Positions 12,063-22,499 of a stretch of 64,000 nucleotides of DNA are shown here, piece after piece. The number at the start of each line of letters is the position of its first letter. Position 1 is the first letter of the stretch. The DNA comes from Dasypus novemcinctus. Taxonomy: Eukaryota > Chordata > Mammalia > Cingulata > Dasypodidae. The stretch covers positions 158,592,216 to 158,656,215 of the forward strand of contig NC_080673.1 in the NCBI RefSeq assembly GCF_030445035.2. The letters are read 5' to 3'. Under the pieces are notes generated by a model. It did not search any database and had not been told where the DNA came from. It was given only the letters and a program-made list of their open reading frames with translations. The position numbers and the translations under genes were made by a program.

Positions 12063-12148
12063 AGGTGGAGGAGAGTGTAAGAGAAACAAAAAAGACAAAA
12101 AGAGAAGGAAAAAAACCAAAATATGACAAACACGAGTCCAATCAAAAT

Positions 12149-15100
12149 ATGGCTAACGTAAATAATTCCTTGAAAGCAATAACACTGAATGTCAATGAAT
12201 TAAACTCACCTATCAAAAGATTCAGACTGGGACATTGGATAAGGAAATATGACCCATCTATATGCTGTCTACAAGAGACACATCTTAGACCCAGAGATTC
12301 ATGGAGGCTGAAAGGGAATGGTTGGAAAACAATCTTAAAAGCAAACAATAACCAAAAAAAGATAGGAGTAGCTATATCAATATCAGACAAATAGACTTTA
12401 AATGCAAAACAATTGTAAGAGACAAAGAAGGAAACTACATATTTGTAAAAGCGACAATCTCTCAAGAAGAATGAACAATCATAAATATTTATGCTCCTAA
12501 CAAGGGCACCTCTAAATACATGAGGCAAACGCTGGAAAAACTAAGTGAAAGAATAGATGCATCTACAATTATAGTGGGGATTTTAATACACCACTATCAA
12601 CTCTGAACAGAACATCTCAAAAGAGAATCACTAAAGAAACAAAATATTTGAACAGTATATTAGAGGAGCTGGATCTAATAGACATATACAGATCATTATA
12701 CCCAAACACAGCAGGATATACATTTTTCTCAAGTGCACATGGATCATTCTCCAAGATAGACCATATGCTAGGCCACAAAGAAAGGCTTAATGAATTCAGA
12801 AAGATCGAAATCATACAAAATAATCTCTCTGACCACAGTGGAGTGAAGCTGGAAATCTGCAAGGGACCGAGGCCCAGATTTCACACCAAGATATGGAAAT
12901 TAAACAGCACACTCTTAGAAAAACAGTGGGTCAAAGAGGAAATCTCAAAAGAAATCAATGACTACCTTAAAACAAATGATAATGATAACACAACATACCA
13001 AAATTTATGGGATGCAGCAAAAGCAGTACTGAGATGGAAATTTATAGCCATAAATTCATACATCAAAAAAGAAGAAAGCAAAAATTGAAGAACTAACTGC
13101 ACATTTGGAGGAATTAGAAAAAAAACAAACAAAGTAATCCCACAAGAAGAAGAAGGAAGGAAATAACAAAGATAAGAGCAGAAACTAAATGAAATAGAAA
13201 ATAAGAAAGCACTTGAAAAGATAAACAAGATGAAGAGCTGGTTTTTTGAGAAGATCAATAAAATTGACAAACCTCTAGTGAGACTAACAAAGAAAAAAAG
13301 AGAGAAGATGCAAATACGCAAAATAAGAAATGAGAAAGGAGATATCACCACTGACCCCACTGAAATAAAGACTATCATAAGAGGATACTTTGAAAAACTA
13401 TATTCCAACAAAAACGACAATTCAGAGGAAATGGACAAATTCCTAGAAACACAAAAACAGCCTATGTTTATGAAAGAAGAAATTGAAGATCTCAACAAAC
13501 CAATCACAAGTAAAGAGATAGAATCAGTCATTAAAAACTTCCTAACTAAGGAGTGCCCAGGGCCAGATGGCTTCACAGGTGAATTCTACAAAACATTCCA
13601 GAAAGAACTAACACCAATCCTGCTGAAACTCTTCCAAAAAATCGAAACAGAAGGAACATTGCCTAACTCATTCTATGATGCCAACATTACCCTAATACCA
13701 AAGCTAAACAAAGACACCACAAGAAAGGAAAATTACAGACCAATTTCTCTAATGAACCTAGATGCAAAATTACACAACAAAATACTTGCTAATCGTATTC
13801 AACAACACAGTAAATGAATTATACACCACGACCAAGGGGGATTCATTCCAGGTATGCAAGGATGGTTCAACATAACAAAATCAATCAATGTAATACACCA
13901 TATAAACAGATTGGAGGAAAAAAAATCACATGATTATATCTGTAGATGCACAAAAAGCATTTGACAAAATACAGCACACTTTCTTGATAAAAACACTCCA
14001 AAAGATTGGAATTCAAGGAAATTTTTTGAACATGATAAAGAGTATATATGAAAAACTCACAGCCAACATGGTTTACAATGGAGAAATCCTAAAATCCTTC
14101 CCCTTAAAGTCAGGAACAAGACAAGGATGCCCACTCTCTCCCCTTCTATTTAACATTGTCTTAGAAGTACTTGCTCGAGCACTGAGGCAAGAACCAGAAA
14201 TAAAAGGCATTCAAATTGGAAAGGAAGAAATCAAAATTTCATTATTTGCAGATGACATGATCCTATACATAGAAAACCCTGAGAGGTCTACAACAAAGCT
14301 TCTAGAACTAATAAATGAGTTTAGTAAAGTTGCAGGTTATAAGATCAATGCACAAAAATCAGTAGCATTTCTGTGCACCAATAATGAGCAAGATCAGGAG
14401 GAAATCAAGAAACAAATACCATTCACAATAGTAAATAAAAAATTCAAATACTTAGGAATAAATTTAACTAAAGATGTAAGAAACTTATACACCGAGAACT
14501 ATACAAGACTGTTCAAGGAAGTCAAAGAAGACCTAAATAAGTGGAAGAATATTCCCTGTTCATGGATAGGAAGACTAAATATTATTAAGATGTCTACCTA
14601 CCAAAAGTGATCTACACATTCAATGCAATGCCAATAAAAATCAACACAGCCTTCTTTAAGGAACTAGAAAAACTAACCATGAAATTTATTTGGAAAGGAA
14701 AGAGGCTCCAAATAGCCAAAGACATTTTGAAAAAGAAAAACAAAATTGGAGGAATCACACTACCTGACTTCAAAACATACTACAAAGCTATAGTAGTGAA
14801 AACAGCATGGTACTGGCATAAAGAGAGACACACAAATGAATGGAATCAAATTGAAAGTTCTGATATAGAACCTCATATATATAGCCATATAATATTTTAT
14901 AAAGCCACCAAACCCTCTCAACTGGGAGAGAATGGCCTATTCAACAAATGGTGCCTGGAGAACTGGATATCCATATGTAGAAGAATGAAAGAGGATTACC
15001 ATCTCACACCTTATACAAAGATCAACTCAAGATGGATCAAAGACCTAAATATAAGAGCCAAGACCATAAAGACCTTGGAAAGCAGTGTAGGGAAACATCT

Positions 15101-15939
15101 ACAAGACCTTGTAATAGGAAATTGCTTCATGAACTTCACACCAAAAGCACGAGCAGCAAAAGAACAAATAGATAAATGGGACTTCCTCAAAATTAAAGCC
15201 TTCTGCACCTCAAAGGAGTTTGTCAAGAAAGTAAAAAGGGAACCTACACAATGGGAGAAAATATCTGGCAACCATATATCCAATAAGAGACATAACTTGC
15301 ATATATAAAGAACTCCTATATCTTGAAAATAAAAAGATAAACAGCCCATTTAAAAAATGGGAAAAAGATTTAAACAGACACTTCTCCAAAGAAGAAATAC
15401 AAATGGCTAAAAACCACATGAAAAAAAGCTCCAAATCTTTAGCTATCAGGGAAATGCAAATTAAAACTACAATGAGATACCATCTTACTCCCATAACATT
15501 GGGCGCTATGAAAAAAACAGAATACAAATGCTGGAGAGGATATGAAGAAAGGGTAACACTCATCCACTGCTGTTGGGAATGCAGAAGGATCCAACCATTC
15601 TGGAGGACAGTTTGGTGATTTCTCAAAAAACTAACCATAGATTTGCCATATGACCCAGCAATTCCACTGCTGGTTATATACCCAGCAGAACTGAAGGCAG
15701 GGACACAAACTGATATATGCACACCAATGTTCATAGCAGCATTGTTCACTATCGCCAAAAGTTGGAATCAACCCAAATGCCCATCAACAGATGAGTGGAT
15801 CAATAAAATGTGGTATATACATACAATGGAATACTACTCGGCTGTAAGAACAAATACACTACAAACACACATGATAACGTGGATGAATCTTGAGAACCTT
15901 ATGTTGAGTGAAGCAACCCAGGCATTGAAGGACAAATAA
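12149..15939 (+). pseudogene. L1-d ORF2 (endonuclease/reverse transcriptase), frameshifted
   Basis: ORF2p performs target-primed reverse transcription. The ATG at 12149 opens MANVNNSLKAITLNVNELNS, the endonuclease N-terminus; CCLQETHLRPRD follows near 12265 and NLSDHSGV near 12825 (catalytic His region). RT motifs follow: [13 protein letters not shown] near 13555, [11 protein letters not shown] near 13940, [15 protein letters not shown] near 14110 and the catalytic FADD at 14245-14256. The C-terminal Cys/His cluster ([10 protein letters not shown]) is near 15560-15595. A stop at 12392-12394, further stops and about six frame changes split it; the longest open pieces are 195, 226 and 233 codons. 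The overall length, 3.8 kb, is normal. The stop is the TAA at 15937-15939. Confidence 0.95.
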
Positions 15940-16107
15940 TTACATGACCTCAATGATATGAAATAAGCAAGCTGCCTCAGACAGCTAGAGACTGGAAGAC
16001 AGGCTTACAGGAAATCGGGGGGTAGAGGAAGGATGTAAGCTGACATTTACATGGGTGAAGTCTATGATAAGCTGGAGGTAAGTATGTGTACAAGGAAGGG
16101 ATAAAAT

Positions 16108-16207
16108 GGGGGCATAGGGTTACCTTTGGGTGGGGCTTTGGGGGTTTAAGGGGGCTAGGGATGGGCGGATGGGTAATATTGCCCAAGAAATTGGGGGGAG
16201 GGTGGGG
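16108..16207 (+). repeat. G-rich tract just after ORF2 in L1-d
   Basis: About ten runs of three to six G occur in 100 bp on the sense strand, dense enough for G-quadruplex folding in RNA. G-rich polypurine tracts are a known feature of mammalian L1 3' UTRs; structure formation here is inferred. Confidence 0.6.
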
Positions 16208-18690
16208 CAACACACGAACATAGGAGATTGTCAAGTGTTGGTTGAGAGTATAATGCTGAGAAAACCTTTTCAAAATATAATTAGGAAAGTTACCTGTTTA
16301 AGATACTCAAAGGGGATAATCTGATGCAGGACACACTCCTAGGGAATATGTGAATGCTCATTTTGCAGGGTGGGTTATACCATTGGGTAAAGACCCATAT
16401 AATGAGAGTGAAGGTAGACCCACAACCTGGGGAGGACTAATGCCATCAAATAGAGGGAACGTATCTCTCAAGAGAAATGGTGGCTCCCAGGGCATTAGGG
16501 CAGTTGAGCAAGTCAAGCCCTCAACACTGTTGCAAGTATCTCTGAACATGGTTCCTCAAGAAATGAAGATTGACTGTCACTGTGGGCCCCAAGGGGAGGT
16601 GGAAATAGATATTGAATTGATGGAACCAAAGTAAATGTGAGGGCAAAAGAAGTGTTTCACAAGAGTACACAAGGATGGATATAAAACATGTAATATTACA
16701 CCAAAAACATATAGGGGACGACAGACTAATAATGTAAACCATAATGTAAAACATAGGACAACTAAAAAATTTAGAAAACTGTATAGCCTAAAGCATAAAT
16801 CACAATGTAAACACAAATGTTACCTTGTTTGAAAGCTGTTGTCTCAATATCTATACATCAGTTTCAGTAAATATGATATGAATAAGTTAAAAGATTATCT
16901 CTGTGGAAGGGAAAAGGTTTTATAATGGATATGTGGGAGTACTGTATATTGTATATATGAATTACTGTGAACTAAGGCTCTTGTGAAGAGAAGCTCAATA
17001 ATTAGGGAAAAAAGAATAGAAAAAGATAGGATGTAGAATTTTTCCAAATCAATATGTATTCTATATCTAACCTTTAAACTCATCACTATATTCCATTTTA
17101 CTATTAAGGGAACCTGGCATTATATTGGGCTTCACTTTTCAGGAAGTTTTGGATCACAGAGTGGTTCAACAATGGCAGCAGAGGAATACTGATATGGGAT
17201 GTTATTGACAGGGAACATATGGCTGACAGGGAGTTATACAGGGCATGTGTCCAGGGTGCATGGAAATGTTTGGATATACTCATAGTGGAAACAATTAAAA
17301 ACAATAGCTGGGGGGGGTACTGGGTTCCTGGCTGGGGGGGTGCTCTGTCGTGGTCCCTAGGGGAGCAGCAGCAGTCCCCCAAGTGCAACGGCAAGGACCA
17401 GGAAGGAATGAGGGTCCAACAGTGACCCCCTGATACTAATGACTATACTTGTGAGCCTATACACCTGAAATAAGAACAAGGCCTAGAGCAGCACTGTGCC
17501 TAGGAGTTCCCTCCTGACAGCCTCCATGTTACTCAAATGTGGCCAGTCTCAAAGCCAAACTCAGCACGTAAATTCACTGCCTTCCCCCCAGCATGGGACA
17601 TGACACCTGGGGATGAGCCTCCCTGGCACCGAGGGATCACTACCAAGTACCAGCTGATGACATAACTAGAAAATGATCTTGAATTAAAGGTTCAATGTGG
17701 ACCAGCAGCATATCCCTGTCTACATATAATAACAAGGGTTAAAAATGCTGTTTGACCTAAAGTAAGGGGGAAATGGAAAGGACAAATGAGTTTATATTGC
17801 TATGAGTCTCTAAAAAAGAGTCTGGAGGTTGTCAGACGGATTGCCCTTATGCACACCTGAGCAGAGTCTCAGAGACAGATAAAGTAGATACAACCCCAGG
17901 TATTGGTTCTTTTGAGGGCTAAAGAGACCCACAGGTTCTATAGTTATGGCAGATGGAGTTCACTGCCATATCGGTTGGCCCTTCTTTGGAGCTGGTGTTT
18001 CTGCGTGATGGAGCTGGATTCAGATGTGATCTCTTTTCACAAGCCTTTCATGCTACTTTACTGGAATTGTATTTGGTGCTGGGGTTTAAGATATATCTAG
18101 GGAATTTGAATCTCTGAACTGACAATATGAGAGCCAGGCCCTGAGCCTCAACAGACTTCAGCTCCTACACTCTGATTTATTGGACTTACGCCACTCAGCT
18201 AACATGGAGTTGAAGAATGTCAACCACCACATCATGGAGCCTAGATTGCCTACAACTGAAAGCAGGAGGATTGCATCCAGTATCCATGTGGAATCTAAGC
18301 CCCCTCTTGACATAGATGTGGAATGGACACAACCAAGCCAAGGTCCACAGGAAGGAGGAATACAGTAAGGATTAGAGTGGACTTAATGATATTCTATTCA
18401 TGAACTATTGTGGTTAATAATTGAGAAAACGTGGCATTGGTGTGGAAAAAGTGGCCATGGTGGCTGCTGGGTGTGGGGAATGGGAGGAAGATATGAGATG
18501 TGGAGGCATTTTCGGGACTTGGAGTTGTCCTGAGTGGTGCTGCAGGGACAATTACTGGACACTGTAGATCCTCCCATGGCCCACTGGATGGAACATGGGA
18601 GAGTGTGGGCTATGATGTGGGCCATTCACCATGAGGTGCAGCGATGCCCAGAGATGTATTCACCAAATGCAATGGACGTGTCATGATGAT

Positions 18691-18750
18691 GGGGGAGAGT
18701 GTTGCTGTGGGGGGAGTGGTGGGGTGGGGGTGGGGGTGGGTGAATGGGGA
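18691..18750 (+). repeat. G-rich tract near the L1-d 3' end
   Basis: Runs GGGGG, GGGGGG, GGGG, GGGGG, GGGGG, GGG and GGGG fall within 60 bp, about 50-100 bp before the poly(A) signal. The tract is kept at the same position in L1-h (28869-28908) and L1-i (33109-33150), and as C runs in antisense copies (for example 20190-20210). Confidence 0.75.
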
Positions 18751-18794
18751 CCTCATATTTTTTAATGTAATATTTTTAAAAAATGAATTAAAAA

Positions 18795-18800
18795 AATAAA
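18795..18800 (+). terminator. AATAAA poly(A) signal of L1-d
   Basis: A canonical hexamer lies 20 bp before the end of the A-rich tail, directly followed by the right TSD at 18821. Confidence 0.75.
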
Positions 18801-18820
18801 ATTAACTTAAAATAAAAAAA

Positions 18821-18835
18821 GAATATTTTCATTTT
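18821..18835 (+). repeat. Right target-site duplication of L1-d
   Basis: Exact repeat of 9093-9107, directly after the A-rich tail. Confidence 0.97.
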
Positions 18836-19284
18836 TTTAGTAGTTTTATGTGTTCATTTCTATATTTAAATCTTTGATTTATTGGGAATTTATCCTATAG
18901 GACTGATGAGGCAAAGTCACAGGCATAGTGAAGAAAGTAGGGTCTGGGCAAATAGTTAGAGTAAAATGCTTGTGAAAGAAAGATTGTGCTCAAACTTAAA
19001 ATATTTTCCTGGAAGTCCAATTTGTGAATCCCAACAACATTCCCTTTAATATACTCTATCTTTAAGATAGAGTATATGTATATAAATATATACATTTATC
19101 TATAAATGTTAAAGTCTACTTTGAAGTTCCTTACAACTGGATTATTCCTCTTACCCTTTTCATATGGTATCTGTCCTCAAAAATATTAAATTCATATTAT
19201 TATAAAGTGACATAGTGGTTTCATCATCATCAATTTTCATCAGTTTATTTCCTCTGTTCATCTTTCTTACTGTACTCTTCATGT
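18836..19284. other. AT-rich spacer without a gene
   Basis: This continues the host sequence interrupted by L1-d. No gene is seen. The only notable structure is the perfect inverted repeat at 19049-19077. Confidence 0.5.
19049..19077. repeat. Perfect 14-bp inverted repeat, 1-base spacer
   Basis: The left arm ATATACTCTATCTT at 19049-19062 and the right arm AAGATAGAGTATAT at 19064-19077 are exact reverse complements around a single T. It would form a cruciform or hairpin with almost no loop. No transposon ends or TA duplication could be tied to it. Confidence 0.8.
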
Positions 19285-19299
19285 GTTGATACTCTTTTT

Positions 19300-19868
19300 T
19301 TGCTTTTATTTATATTTTAATTTTTTATTTTAACTTATCCCCCTTCCCTAGATGGTTCTCTTGTGTGGACTGCTCATTGTTTGCTGCTTTGCTTTCTCCA
19401 GGAGGCACCAGTTACTGAATCCGAGACCTCCCACATGGGAGGTGAATATTCAATAAATAGCCTGAGCCACATCTGCTCCCCATGTGCTGGGCCATCTGCT
19501 GGCTTGAGGTATCTGCGCATTTAAGAATCTGCCTACTGCTGCAGGGTGTGGTGTCTAGCTCTCGTTGCAGTGGAGTGCAGGTATCTAGTGCTCGTTGCAG
19601 TGGGTTGCAGCATCTAGCTCTCATTGTGGTGGGGTGCAGTGACTAGCTCTCCTTGTGGCGAGTGAGGGCATCTAGCTCTCATTGCATGGGGTGCAGGTGT
19701 CTAGCTCTTGTTATAGTGGGATGCAGGCATCTAGCCCTTGTTGTGGCAGGTTGCAGCATCTAGCTCTCATTGTGGCGGGGTGCAGGCAGGAGGCACTGGG
19801 ACCTGAACCCAGGATCTCCCATGTGGTAGGCAGGAGCCCAATTGCTTGAGCTACATCCGCTTCTCCAA
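19300..19868 (-). mobile_element. Two-headed tRNA SINE with internal minisatellite
   Basis: The minus strand starts at 19868 with a tRNA-like head (AGCGGATGTAGCTCAAGCAA, then a GGGTTCAG B-box-like word near 19805). It then crosses eight tandem 28-31 bp units (19551-19786), reaches a second tRNA-like module (GGAGCAGATGTGGCTCAGG near 19480, GGTCTCGGATTCAG near 19420) and ends in an A-rich tail (T-rich 19292-19335 on the plus strand). 'gttgatact(c)ttttt' occurs on both sides (19285 and 19869), so the whole composite inserted as one unit. It is longer than the other DAS SINEs because of the minisatellite. Confidence 0.8.
19551..19786 (-). repeat. Eight-unit 28-31 bp minisatellite inside the SINE
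   Basis: On the plus strand units read (c/g)(a/t)(t/g)CTAGCTCTCGTTGCAGTGG.GTGCAG with variation. Starts are near 19551, 19581, 19611, 19640, 19669, 19697, 19728 and 19757. Identity between units is roughly 70-90 percent by eye. Confidence 0.88.
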
Positions 19869-20109
19869 GTTGATACTTTTATTGCCTTTTCTTTTCTATT
19901 GAAGCCCTTTTTAAGGTACAGTGCTGTTTAATTTTTTTCTGAGCTTTATTTATATTTTTGAATTTCAGTTAAAAAATTACATGATCTCTAGTAGCCTATA
20001 TCTATTCTCTCTTCTTTCTATACTTTCTCCTTTGGAATTTCATTTTTTCTTTTAAATTCTACTTTAACTTATCACTATACTGCCACTTTTGTGTTTTATT
20101 TATTTATTT

Positions 20110-21063
20110 ATTTATTTTTAATTGTCTTTTTTAAAGATATATATATCAAAAACTGTTACATTAAAAAATATAAGAGGTTCCCATACACCACACCTTCCCC
20201 CCACTCCTCCCACGTCAACAACCTCTTTCATTATTGTGGCATAGTCATTGCATTTGGTGAATACATTTTGGAGCACTGCTCCACCACACGGATTATAGTT
20301 TACATTGTAGTTTACACTCTCCCCCAGTACATTCAGTGGATTATGGCAGGATATATAATGTCCAGCAACTGTCCCTGCAATATCATTTAGGACAACTCCT
20401 AATTCTGAAAATGCCCCCACATCACATCTCTTCTTCCTTCTCCCTGCCCCCAGCAACTACCATGGCCACTGTCTCCACATCTATGATACAACTTCTTCTA
20501 TTGCCAGAGTCAAAATAGTTCTATAGTAGAATACCAGTAAATTCACTCCAATCCATAGTTTATTCTTCTATCCTGTGGACCCTGATATGGTGATGTCCAC
20601 TTCACTTCTAAATTGAAAGGGGGCTTAGATTCCACATGGTTGATTGATGTGATTCTCCTGCTTGCACTTGTAAGCACCCTGTTCCCTGGTGTGGTTGACC
20701 ACCTTCACCTCCCTGTTAGCTGGCCTAGGCAAGTCCAATGAACTGGAGAGCAGGAGTTGCAACTCTGCTGGGGCTCAGGGCCCAGCTGGCACATGGACAG
20801 TCCAGAGATTCAAGTCTCCTGAGTACACATCAACCCCAGTGCCAACCATAGGTTCAGCAAAAGTGACAGAAGAGGCATGTGTACAAAGGTCACATCTGAG
20901 TCCAACTCTGTCACACCCAGGAACACAAAATCCAACGTAGGGCCCACTGACACCGCCCTGAACTCCAGAGCCATCTGCCATGACTGTAGAACCTGTGTGT
21001 CCCCGTAGCCCTCAGGAGCACCAGTACCTGGGTTATATCCACCTTGGCTGTCTCTGCCATCTT
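20110..21063 (-). mobile_element. L1-e: antisense L1 3'-UTR fragment
   Basis: The reverse complement follows L1-d from about 17870 to 18770, including the C-rich reverse of the terminal G tract (20190-20212) and a T-rich A-tail remnant at 20094-20135. It is 5'-truncated near 21063 and has no coding content. The ORFs on it are shadows. A TTTA microsatellite at 20095-20117 adjoins its tail. Confidence 0.85.
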
Positions 21064-22499
21064 TATATTTCTATTTCTGACTGCTCCTCACCTTTTAATC
21101 ACAATCTCCTATTGAGCCTTTCTCTGAAGAACTATCCATTATTTGTAGAGTTGATACTAACATATAACTATCCAACTAATTACCTCACTTTTTACCCTTG
21201 TATTGCATTTAGGTGTGGTTATATAACTGGCTCTTGTCAATGGATAGGGAGTAGATATGTGATATTCTAGGTCAACATGTTTAGGAATCAGGCATGCCTT
21301 CTGTAGGCTCGCTTCTGTCTGCTGATGGATGTCAATGCCAAGGATAGCATTGGAACCCTATGTTAAAGATAGTGGTTACTTTTCAATCAGCATATCTAAA
21401 TTACTGCGTGGAGCAGATTCCTTCTCCTACCCTTTTTAGAGTTTACATGAGCAAGAAATGAACATTTTAAAGTTATTCATAAACTTTTACCTAAATTATA
21501 TGTAATAAAGTTCAAAACCTTTATTAATGTTTTGCCATCCAATTTCATTTTGCTACCTTATTTCTTGTGGCTCACCATATAATATCTATGTTGTGTAAAC
21601 AGAGATACTTAAGTTTCTTTACGTATTCCTCATTTTCCTTCTAACTGCCTTTTGTTCTCTGTACATGAACATTCTGCCCTTCTAACTTAGAATATCTGAA
21701 TTCTTCCTAAACTTCAAAGTCCAGCTCAAATGTAATTTCTTTCACAAAGCCTTACTGATCCCCTTCTTTAATAATATATAATTTCTTCATCATCTAAAAG
21801 ATGGAGTATTTTATAATATAATTTCTGTTCTTACAATTATTCACAAATGTCTTATCTTCTCCACAAAAGGAAGAGCTTCAAGATGGTACTCTTTCATAAA
21901 ACTATTCATAATAGAAAGTTTCCTGAAAAATGTGTATGGAAATAAAGGTGACAATTTTTGCAAAAGATTAAAAATGGATGCAAGCTAAGGTAGATAATGA
22001 AATAGATTATTCTTAGACAACATAAAAAACACTTACTCCATGGTCACCAAACAATTGTGATGAAATGTGAGAGATTATTAATTCATTATGTTCAACTAAA
22101 CTTAATAACGATCCTTGATATATTTTTTCAACTCAAAGCAAGATAGATCCGGGCAGTTTGACATTCCCTATGAAAAATAAATATAATCCCTTTAGAGTGG
22201 AAAAAGTTGTAATGAAATTAGCCTTTGATATACCCCAAGGAATTTTCAATGTCCATTAGATATGTTGAAAGACAATAATCCTAAACACATGCTTAGAATT
22301 CTGCTATTGTCTTTGTAGTTTAAACTATCATTTGAGAAGGTAGTAATGGTTCAGATACAAGGATATGGACTGAACATAATGGGAAATTATGAAAATTATG
22401 AAAATGTTGAGAAGGGTGAACAAACACATTTTTTAAACTTTATATGTATTGCGTCAGATATACTTCCCTGATATTAATCTGTGCAAGGAATTTCTCCTT
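21064..22499. other. Mostly unique AT-rich sequence; no gene
   Basis: No gene is seen. An L2-like remnant lies at about 21640-21900, listed separately. The rest shows no repeat recognised by eye. Confidence 0.5.
21640..21900 (+). mobile_element. L2 (LINE-2) 3' fragment, ancient
   Basis: Weak but ordered similarity to the end of L2: 'ctcaaatgt', '(a/g)ccttactgatccc', 'cacaaatgtctta' and 'aagagcttcaaga' occur in the L2 order and spacing. It is highly diverged, as expected for an element older than the placental radiation. Confidence 0.5.

Larger units (their letters stand above)
15940..18800 (+). other. L1-d long 3' UTR (2.9 kb)
   Basis: Between the ORF2 stop and the poly(A) signal lie nearly 2.9 kb without a credible ORF, several times the 3' UTR of human L1. 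It contains G-rich tracts at 16108-16207, 17311-17342 and 18691-18750. Pieces of this UTR account for L1-c, L1-e, L1-h and L1-i, so its sequence was mobilised many times. Compared with L1-i (31290-31440), L1-d lacks a block of about 125 bp at 17035, which marks two subfamilies. Confidence 0.88.
9108..18820 (+). mobile_element. L1-d: complete 9.7 kb LINE-1 with perfect TSD
   Basis: A single full-length insertion: 5' UTR 9108-11101, ORF1 11102-12062, 86-bp spacer, ORF2 12149-15939, 3' UTR 15940 to about 18800, AATAAA at 18795-18800 and an A-rich tail to 18820, flanked by an exact 15-bp duplication. It starts with GGGCGGGGCAAGATGGTGG, a typical L1 start. At 9,713 bp it is much longer than the roughly 6 kb human L1, the excess lying in both UTRs. 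The ORFs have only a handful of disabling changes and the TSD is perfect, so it is one of the younger insertions here, though no longer autonomous. Nothing else has inserted into it. Confidence 0.95.

Noticed and set aside
13930-15308. Long open L1 RT frames in L1-d as evidence of an active element
   Set aside because: The motifs are intact, including FADD, but frames change at 13817-13930, 14607 and elsewhere, and ORF1 has early stops.
19551-19786. CRISPR-like array of regular ~29-bp repeats
   Set aside because: Units are directly contiguous without spacers and lie within a SINE in a mammalian genome; this is a minisatellite.
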